Shown here piece by piece: positions 32,417 through 37,674 of a stretch of 37,674 nt of DNA (position 1 is the first letter of the stretch; every line of letters begins with the position of its first letter). The notes under the pieces were generated by a model that saw nothing but the letters and a program-made list of their open reading frames with translations, did no database searches and was not told the DNA's origin. This DNA is from Planctomycetota bacterium (GTDB lineage Bacteria; Planctomycetota; Phycisphaerae; Phycisphaerales; UBA1924): positions 1 to 37,674 of the forward strand of contig JAJRXR010000046.1 in the NCBI GenBank assembly GCA_024276195.1. Reading direction: 5' to 3'. The position numbers and the translations under genes were made by a program.

Positions 32417-34033
32417 ATGGGCAACCCAGCGTGCATCAAGCTTGCCAGCGACACCAACCAGGCCCTGGGCATCGCCCGGTTCGCGATCGACTTTCTCTCG
32501 AGCGATCCGTCCACGCGCGGCGCCCCGGACGAATCGGTGCTCGCGCGCACCAACCTGTTTCAGACGGACGCGGTGATCTGTGGGCTCTCGGCCCTGGCGC
32601 TGCGGCCGGTCGCGCCCAACGTCCTGCGCGATGAGGCGAGCGCCTACCCGGTGACGCCCGAGGCCTGGGCGCCCGAGGGCAGCGTCCAGAGCGGGGCGAC
32701 TGCGTTCGGATCGAGCACGCTCGTCCACCCGGAGAAGGCGATCGCCGCCAACTGCTCGGCCGTGCGCGAGTGGGATTCCAACGGGACCAACTTCGGGTAT
32801 GACCCGGCGCGCGGCAACACCGCCGGCGAGTTCGGGCATAATGATTTCTATCCCGTCTGCATCGCGGGCGCCCAGATGAGCGGGCGTGACGGCGCCGACG
32901 CGCTGCTCGCCATGGTCTGCCTCGACGAGATCCGCGGGCGCCTGGGCGAGGTCTTCAGCCTCAAGAGCTACAAGATCGACCACGTCGTCCACGGCGCCAT
33001 CGGGTCGGCTGCGGTGTTCGGGGCGCTGCTCGGCGCAACCGAGGAGCAGATCGAGAGCGCCATCGGCATGTGCGTGGCACACTACATCCCCTTCCGCGCC
33101 ATCCGCGCCGGCAAGCAGCTCTCCGATTCCAAGGGCGCGTCTGCGGCGATCTCGACCGAGGCCGCGGTGCTCAGCGTCAAGCGGTCCATGCAGGGCTTCC
33201 GCGGGCCGAGAGACATCTTCCGCAACCCCGAGGCGATTTTCAGGCTCTTCGAGGGCCCGGGACAGATGCTCGAGAAGGTCGGCGCCGAGAAGGCGAACAC
33301 CAAGGCGGGCGACGCCAGTCCGTTTGACCTGGCGCTCTCGCGTACCGGCGCCGACTTCGCTGTCATGGGCATGCACTTCAAGCTCGGGCTGTACGAGCAC
33401 CAGTCCGCCGGCGCACTCCAGGCGATGCTCGACCTGCTCAACGCCAACCCGGCCCTGCTCGACCAGGGCGGGGGCGAGGCGATCAAGAAGATCAGCATCG
33501 TCGCCTACGAGCCGGCGTACGGGATCATCGGCGACCCGGCCAAGCGCGACCCGCGCACCAGGCAATCCGCCGACCACTCCATGTGCTACATCGTCGCCAC
33601 GCTGCTGCGCAAGGCGCTCGAGACCAAGCGCGTTGGCTGGAAAGAGCTGATGTTCAGCCCGTACGACTACGACGAACGCTCCATCTTCCACACCCTCACA
33701 CGCAGCCTCATGGACAAGATCGAGTTCGCCCACGGCGGTCCCGAGTACGACAGCAAATACCCCGACGGCATCCCCACCTCCGTCGTCATCACCGACGCCC
33801 AAGGCGATACGCACGACTCGGGCCTGGTCATGTACCCGGGCGGGCACGCGCGCAACGCCGTTGTTGATCTTGAGGATGTTCTGAAGCACAAGTTCAGCCT
33901 GCTCGCCTCGCTCGCCAGCGACGACCATGGCCCCATCATCGAACGCTTCGCAAACCTGGGCGGCGCCAGCGCCGAGCAGCTCCGCACGCTGCACGACTTC
34001 GAGCTGAGCTTCCGCGACGACTTCAAGGACTAA
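32417..34033 (+). CDS. MmgE/PrpD-family protein (2-methylcitrate dehydratase-like)
   Basis: This 538-residue protein belongs to the MmgE/PrpD family, whose best-known member dehydrates 2-methylcitrate in propionate breakdown; others act on different acids. The start is ATG 32417 behind GGAG at six bases. Family landmarks include SAVREWDSNGTNFGYDPARG, GEFGHNDFYPVCIAGAQ, HGAIGSAAVFGALLG, IPFRAIRAGKQLSDSKG and DHSMCYIVATLLR. The length is in the usual 480-540 range. The longer frame upstream is antisense to the lipoprotein gene. No prpB, prpC or acnD neighbour occurs here, so the methylcitrate assignment is tentative. REP-like repeats follow its stop. Confidence 0.92.
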   Translation: MGNPACIKLASDTNQALGIARFAIDFLSSDPSTRGAPDESVLARTNLFQTDAVICGLSALALRPVAPNVLRDEASAYPVTPEAWAPEGSVQSGATAFGSSTLVHPEKAIAANCSAVREWDSNGTNFGYDPARGNTAGEFGHNDFYPVCIAGAQMSGRDGADALLAMVCLDEIRGRLGEVFSLKSYKIDHVVHGAIGSAAVFGALLGATEEQIESAIGMCVAHYIPFRAIRAGKQLSDSKGASAAISTEAAVLSVKRSMQGFRGPRDIFRNPEAIFRLFEGPGQMLEKVGAEKANTKAGDASPFDLALSRTGADFAVMGMHFKLGLYEHQSAGALQAMLDLLNANPALLDQGGGEAIKKISIVAYEPAYGIIGDPAKRDPRTRQSADHSMCYIVATLLRKALETKRVGWKELMFSPYDYDERSIFHTLTRSLMDKIEFAHGGPEYDSKYPDGIPTSVVITDAQGDTHDSGLVMYPGGHARNAVVDLEDVLKHKFSLLASLASDDHGPIIERFANLGGASAEQLRTLHDFELSFRDDFKD

Positions 34034-34041
34034 CGGATCTT

Positions 34042-34110
34042 CGGAGGCGAGGGCTACCGGCCCTCGTGAGCGGGAGCCGATGGCGCGAGGGCTGGAAGCC
34101 CTCGCCTCCG
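34042..34110. repeat. REP-like palindromic repeat pair
   Basis: CGGAGGCGAGGGCT (34042-34055) and AGCCCTCGCCTCCG (34097-34110) are perfect inverted arms. The right-hand 24 bases (34087-34110) are the exact reverse complement of 20450-20473. The left 24 bases (34042-34065) match that unit at 22 of 24. Each unit has its own GAGGGCT-N3-AGCCCTC type stem. It lies between two convergent genes and may also end their transcripts. Confidence 0.87.
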
Positions 34111-34113
34111 GGT

Positions 34114-34836
34114 TTATTTGGGGTCAGACGCCTCTTCCCGCCTCGTCCCGATGCGTTCGAGACTCGCGTCGTGCAGCTCCAGGCCCGCCTGCTCGGCCAG
34201 CTGCGCGAGGCGCACCCGGCTCGACTCGCCCAGCTTCTTGGCGATCGACGTCCGGTGGTTGTCGATCGTTTTGCGCGAGCGGTGGAGCAGCGACGCGATC
34301 TCGTCGAGCGTCATGCCGTGCTTGATGAGCGAGAGAACCTCGAGCTCGCGGCGCGTGAGCACGTCGAGCGGGCCGAAGTCGGCGAGCTTGGACTCGATGA
34401 TCCGGTACTCGCCCTCATCGGCCGCGTGCTCGCCCTCGTGCGAGAGGATCAGGACGCATGTCCCGCCCTTTTTCTCGGGGCATTCCATCGGGCTCATGGT
34501 TGATTGCACCTGTCGCCCGCGCCGGATATGGCGGATCACCACCGGGCGCCCCGTCTCGGCGATCGTTTCGAGGATCGACATCCGCTAGTCGGCCCACTCT
34601 CGGGGGAACAGGTCGTACAGGGACTTGCCGATGACGTCTTCGGGCGTTGCGCCGAGGAACATCTCTGCAGCTTTCTGGTTGGTGAACTTGATCTCACCCG
34701 AGATATCGACCACGGAGAATCCGACCGACGGGTTCTGCGCCAGCGCTTCCCAGATGATCTCGTCGCGGTTCTTGTTCGCCTCGGTCTCGGTTCGGTGATG
34801 GCCCATGCCCGTGCCCTCCACCCGATTGATGTCCAT
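34114..34836 (-). pseudogene. PAS-LuxR transcription regulator, interrupted by in-frame TAG
   Basis: From ATG 34836 the frame encodes the first half of a PAS sensor domain (ALAQNPSVGFSVVDISGEI, then TPEDVIGKSLYDLFPREWAD) and meets TAG at 34587-34585 after 83 codons. It continues in the same frame as CGG ATG, the second half of PAS (ETIAETGRPVVIRHIRRG), and a LuxR/NarL DNA-binding helix-turn-helix (LTRRELEVLSLIKHGMT, IASLLHRSRKTIDNHR), ending at 34114. Read through, it would be about 239 residues, a normal PAS-LuxR size. Reinitiation at the ATG 3 nt after the TAG would give the HTH with half a PAS. It may be a fresh nonsense mutation, an error or suppression. The gene ends against the REP pair, convergent with PrpD. 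Confidence 0.87.
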
Positions 34837-34914
34837 AGTGTATTCGCCCTATGCGACGACACCGAGAAAATACCGGCTAGGTTGTCTGAATGCCCTGTTC
34901 CATGGCAACGCACA

Positions 34915-34948
34915 GATACCGAACCGAGTGTGAAACCGGTTGGGTATC
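34915..34948 (-). terminator. Imperfect hairpin after glutamate dehydrogenase
   Basis: GATACC (34915-34920) pairs with GGTATC (34943-34948), and AACC (34922-34925) with GGTT (34938-34941), with one G-G mismatch. It lies 45 bp past the dehydrogenase stop and 78 bp before the regulator start. No T run follows. A terminator or an operator of the regulator is possible. Confidence 0.45.
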
Positions 34949-34993
34949 AGCACTTGTATTTGACGTCCGGCGCGTCCGCTTTGTGCGGAAAAC

Positions 34994-36379
34994 TTACGGG
35001 AAAATCCCGCGGACCTTGTACACCGATCCGATGTGCTCGAGGGCGGCGGCGAACGCGGCGGACCGCAGGTCGCACCCGAGACGTGTCCGGGCCGCGAGTG
35101 TGCGACGGGCGGCCCCGACCATGTGCCGGTTCAACTCGCGGTCCACTCGCTCGCCATCCCAGACCTGGCTGGTCTTGTTCTGGAGCCACTCGAAATACGA
35201 GACCGTCACGCCCCCGGCGTTGACGAGGATAGCCGGGAGCACCTCGACGCCCTTCTCCGTGAGCTTGCGATCGCCCGACGGGTCGCACGGCGCGTTGGCG
35301 GCCTCGGCCACGACCTTGCAATCAAGCCACTCGGCCTGCTTGGCCTTGACCATCTGCTCGAGCGCGCCGGGGATGAACACGTCCACCTTCGTGCGGTAGA
35401 AATCTTCCTCGCTGACCTCCTCGGCTCCGGTGCTCGTGCCCCCGCCCGAGCCCGTCGCGGCTCCGTCGCCGAAGCCCTTGACGCCCCCGGTCCGCGAGCA
35501 ATGCTCGGCCAGCGCGTGACAGTCGATCCCGCTCTCGTTGCGGATCGCGCCCGTGTGGTCCATGACCGCGGTGATCTTTGCGCCCATGTCCTGCAGGATG
35601 CGCCCGCCCCAGCTGTTCACGTTGCCGAAGCCCAGCAGGCTGACGGTCATGCCCTGGACGGGGATGTTGATCCCGGGGAGCATCTCGGCGAGCGTGTCGG
35701 CAACGCCCTGGCCGGTCGCCTTCTCGCGCCCGGCCGAGCCGCCAAACTCGACCGGCTTGCCCGTCACAACGCGGATGCCGTCGTGCGCCTCGCCCGCCTC
35801 GTTGGACATCATGTAGGTGTCGGCGAACCAGGCCATGATCTGGGGTGTGGTCCCGACATCGGGCGCGGGGATGTCGATCTCGGGGCCGATGATGGGGGCG
35901 ATGGCCGAGCAGTAGCGCCGGCTGAGCCGTTCGAGCTCGGCCGTCGAGAGGGTGCGCGGGTCGCACTTGACGCCGCCCTTGCCGCCACCGAAGGGGATGC
36001 GCACAAGGGCGCACTTCATGGTCATGAGCAGGGCGAGGCTTTTGACGTCGTCGAGGTGGACGTTCTCGTGGAAGCGGAAGCCGCCCTTGTACGGGCCGAG
36101 CGCGTTGTTGTGCTGGATGCGGTAGCCCTTGAAGAGCTTGTGGTGCCCGTCGTCCATGCGCACGGGGAAGTGGACCATGACCTCGTTCTTGGGCTGGGCG
36201 AGGATGATGCGCACGCGGTGCTTGAGGTCGAGCATGTCGGCGGCGCCGAGCATCGTCGAGACCGTCTGCAGGTACAAGTTATCCGGATCGTCCGGGAAGT
36301 TGAGCTCTTCGATGACCGGATCACGGGTGGTGGCTTGCGTCTTGATGCCGTTGGCGGCTTGCGTTGTCACGGTGGTCAT
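34994..36379 (-). CDS. gdhA: Glutamate dehydrogenase
   Basis: This 461-residue Glu/Leu/Phe/Val dehydrogenase interconverts glutamate and 2-oxoglutarate plus ammonia. The start is ATG 36379 (MTTVTTQAANG); the long upstream frame is not coding-like. Substrate and catalytic residues are visible: Lys98 in GPYKGGFRF, Lys122 in MTMKCALVR, Lys134 in FGGGKGGVK, Asp174 in PAPDVGT. The Rossmann part has LGFGNVNSWGG. A low-complexity insertion (GDGAATGSGGGTSTGAEEV, near residues 325-343) extends a loop; it is not usual in the family. The protein is complete at the C-terminus. It is first of two minus-strand genes, with the PAS-LuxR gene 157 bp downstream. Confidence 0.94.
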   Translation of the reverse strand: MTTVTTQAANGIKTQATTRDPVIEELNFPDDPDNLYLQTVSTMLGAADMLDLKHRVRIILAQPKNEVMVHFPVRMDDGHHKLFKGYRIQHNNALGPYKGGFRFHENVHLDDVKSLALLMTMKCALVRIPFGGGKGGVKCDPRTLSTAELERLSRRYCSAIAPIIGPEIDIPAPDVGTTPQIMAWFADTYMMSNEAGEAHDGIRVVTGKPVEFGGSAGREKATGQGVADTLAEMLPGINIPVQGMTVSLLGFGNVNSWGGRILQDMGAKITAVMDHTGAIRNESGIDCHALAEHCSRTGGVKGFGDGAATGSGGGTSTGAEEVSEEDFYRTKVDVFIPGALEQMVKAKQAEWLDCKVVAEAANAPCDPSGDRKLTEKGVEVLPAILVNAGGVTVSYFEWLQNKTSQVWDGERVDRELNRHMVGAARRTLAARTRLGCDLRSAAFAAALEHIGSVYKVRGIFP

Positions 36380-36950
36380 CTCGGTGTGTTCCCAGTCATG
36401 ATGATGAGGTCGGCGCACCCGCCCTGTGGGTGCGAAACGGGGGTGCGTAGCACAGTATCGGGCGCCCCAGGGGGCATCTTGCCCGCGAAAGCCCAAGCGG
36501 TCTGCCGCCGGCGGGCCAGAATCGTTCGCCCCCGACGCCGCCCAAGATCGGGCGGGGCGAATACTAGCCCCAGCGCCAACGATTCCGGCGGGGTTCCGGG
36601 GCAGTTTTGGGAGGCTCGACCCATGCCCGATCTCCTGACACAACCCCTTCACCGCGCGCCCCGGGCCGGCGCCCGGACCATGCTGGCGGGCGCCTTTCTG
36701 GTGGCTGTTCGTACCGCCTGCGTCCAGCCCGATGGGGTCGGGGATGCAGCCAGAAAGAGATGTTTGGTCCAGAGCACGCCCAGAGGCTCAGGTCGTGGTT
36801 CGCTCAACAAAGCGAACTGAGGCCGCTTTTTTCATTTTTCCCCCGCCGCTCTTGCCACGGTCGCACGCTTGAGATAGTTTTTTGGTCTTGTGTTCATGGA
36901 GTACGAGTTCGCGCGAGAGATGGTTCATAGTTCCAACGAAGGGGGTAAAG
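36380..36950. other. 571-bp intergenic region, no certain gene
   Basis: This is the divergent gap between glutamate dehydrogenase and the FG-GAP gene. It is mostly high GC. It contains a 65-codon frame at 36623-36820 (MPDLLTQPLHRAPRAG...) with GGGAGG upstream, but that frame ends inside the hairpin at 36798, so I do not call it. Minus-strand TAGTAT (36566-36561) could be a -10 for the dehydrogenase. The stretch 36833-36950 becomes T-rich and contains the AGGGGGTAAAG ribosome site of the next gene. Confidence 0.5.
36798..36832 (+). terminator. Possible intrinsic terminator in a gene-free gap
   Basis: GTTCGCT (36798-36804) pairs with AGCGAAC (36811-36817) around CAACAA. CTCA/TGAG flanks can extend the stem with a bulge, and six T follow at 36827-36832. 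No plus-strand gene ends just before it, so a small RNA may end here. Confidence 0.45.
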
Positions 36951-37674
36951 ATGTACCGATTTTCGACCATGGCCGGTATGTTGATGTCCGCTGTGATTAT
37001 CGCCGGGGCATCGGGCCAGATCCTCAACCAAGACCTCAAGCTCCTCTCCGACGACGGCGTCACTTTTGATGAGTTCGGCAACTCCATCGCTATTGGTGAT
37101 GGCCTCGTCGCCGTTGGGGCTCGCCTCAGCGACGACAACGGGTCCAGCTCCGGCTCGGCCTACCTCTTCGACGCCGCCACTGGCGCTCAGCTCGCCAAGC
37201 TCCTGCCCAACGATGGCGCCGGTGGAGACCAGTTCGGCCGTTCCATCGCAATCGGCGATGGCCTCGTTGCCGTTGGGGCTCACCGAGACGACAACTCCGG
37301 TTCGGCCTACCTCTTCGACGCCGCTACCGGCATCCAACTCGCCAAGCTTCTGCCGGACGATGGCGCCGCGAATGATCAGTTCGGCCTTTCCATCGCAATT
37401 GGCGGTGGCCTCGTCGCCGTTGGGACTTTCCTGGACGACGACAACGGGGCAAGCTCCGGCTCGGCCTACCTCTTTGACGCCGCTACCGGCATCCAACTCG
37501 CCAAGCTCCTTCCCGACGATGGCGCCGCTGGTGACCAGTTCGGCTTTTCCATCGCCATCGATCTTGGCGTCGTCGCCGTTGGGGCGGTCGGGGTTGACGT
37601 TAATGGGGCCGACTCCGGCTCGGCCTACCTCTTCGACGCCGCCACTGGCGCTCAGCTCGCCAAGCTCCTGCCCG
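36951..37674 (+). CDS. Secreted FG-GAP-repeat protein, 3' end outside window
   Basis: The gene is read from ATG 36951 behind AGGGGGTAAAG and stays open for 241 codons to the window edge. The signal peptide is MYRFSTMAGMLMSAVIIAGASG, followed by QILNQDLKLL. The rest is a chain of FG-GAP repeats of about 49-53 residues, as in integrin-like beta propellers. Each contains DQFGxSIAIGDGLVAVGA, an Asp-rich loop (DDNGxSSGSAYLF) and FDAATGAQLAKLLP. At least four repeats are visible. The DNA of the repeats is nearly identical, at 147-159 bp spacing (GCC of GSAYLF at 37158, 37305, 37464, 37623), indicating recent duplication or conversion. FG-GAP proteins bind calcium and act in adhesion. It has no operon partner in view. 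Confidence 0.9.
   Translation, partial: MYRFSTMAGMLMSAVIIAGASGQILNQDLKLLSDDGVTFDEFGNSIAIGDGLVAVGARLSDDNGSSSGSAYLFDAATGAQLAKLLPNDGAGGDQFGRSIAIGDGLVAVGAHRDDNSGSAYLFDAATGIQLAKLLPDDGAANDQFGLSIAIGGGLVAVGTFLDDDNGASSGSAYLFDAATGIQLAKLLPDDGAAGDQFGFSIAIDLGVVAVGAVGVDVNGADSGSAYLFDAATGAQLAKLLP

Noticed and set aside
12449-34587. Selenocysteine or pyrrolysine at the interrupting codons
   Set aside because: Selenocysteine uses TGA, not TAG. Pyrrolysine is confined to a few methylamine and related systems, and neither family carries it; no pyl genes are in the window.
36623-36820. 65-codon plus-strand frame with a fair ribosome site
   Set aside because: No recognisable domain, and it ends inside a hairpin terminator; kept only as a note in the gap entry.

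Overview
The window is high-GC DNA (roughly 70 percent by eye) and looks like a chromosomal segment of a planctomycete, most likely of the class Phycisphaerae. The best evidence is two secreted proteins that end in paired 'DFSDVxxFLxxF' dockerin-like repeats and a final Gly-Cys-Pro or Ser-Gly-Cys-Pro tail. An orphan Ser/Thr kinase with TPR repeats, many secreted or lipoprotein genes and many GTG/TTG starts fit this. I see no integrase, transposase, CRISPR array or phage structural gene. Most of the window is ordinary core metabolism and cell-envelope content.

Layout. 1-859: secreted protein running off the left edge. 982-1055: tRNA-Cys. 1117-4309: operon of a MoxR ATPase, a small L7/L12-C-terminal-like protein and a large secreted protein. 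4306-8315 (minus): rlmE, a BatA/VWA-type membrane protein and a Tat/lipoprotein alkaline phosphatase. 8376-11144: receptor-like kinase-TPR protein, followed by a perfect bidirectional hairpin. 11195-13636 (minus): sulfur/Fe-S operon of ferredoxin, a cysteine desulfurase interrupted by an in-frame TAG, and a TauE/SafE permease. 13793-15279: family 2 glycosyltransferase and LAB_N membrane protein, translationally coupled. 15334-18474: four little-known genes, including a glycine-zipper lipoprotein and a TPR lipoprotein. 18692-23650: endonuclease IV, LON-N-domain protein, queF, a secreted protein, a YhaM-like HD nuclease and a small unknown.

23699-25832 holds an SDR and 4-hydroxyphenylpyruvate dioxygenase (HPPD). 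25829-28246 is the most accessory-looking part. It has a membrane protein gene of clearly lower GC, an SDR whose catalytic Tyr and Lys are replaced, and repeated hairpin elements on both sides of that SDR. 28246-30899 holds the two divergent dockerin-tailed secreted proteins. 30946-34033 holds a small unknown, a lipoprotein and a MmgE/PrpD protein. 34114-36379 (minus) holds glutamate dehydrogenase and a PAS-LuxR regulator interrupted by a second in-frame TAG. 36951 to the right edge is a secreted FG-GAP-repeat protein with near-identical DNA repeats, cut by the window end.

The strongest oddities are these. (i) Two unrelated conserved genes are each split by a single in-frame TAG with both halves otherwise intact, although at least seven other genes here end normally at TAG. 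(ii) A 151-bp intergenic mosaic of heptamer repeats has perfect 24-bp inverted ends in front of queF. It contains a REP-like 24-mer that recurs exactly, inverted, 13.6 kb away. (iii) There is a low-GC unknown membrane gene beside paired hairpin repeats. I found no clear multi-gene novel system; these are leads, not proofs.
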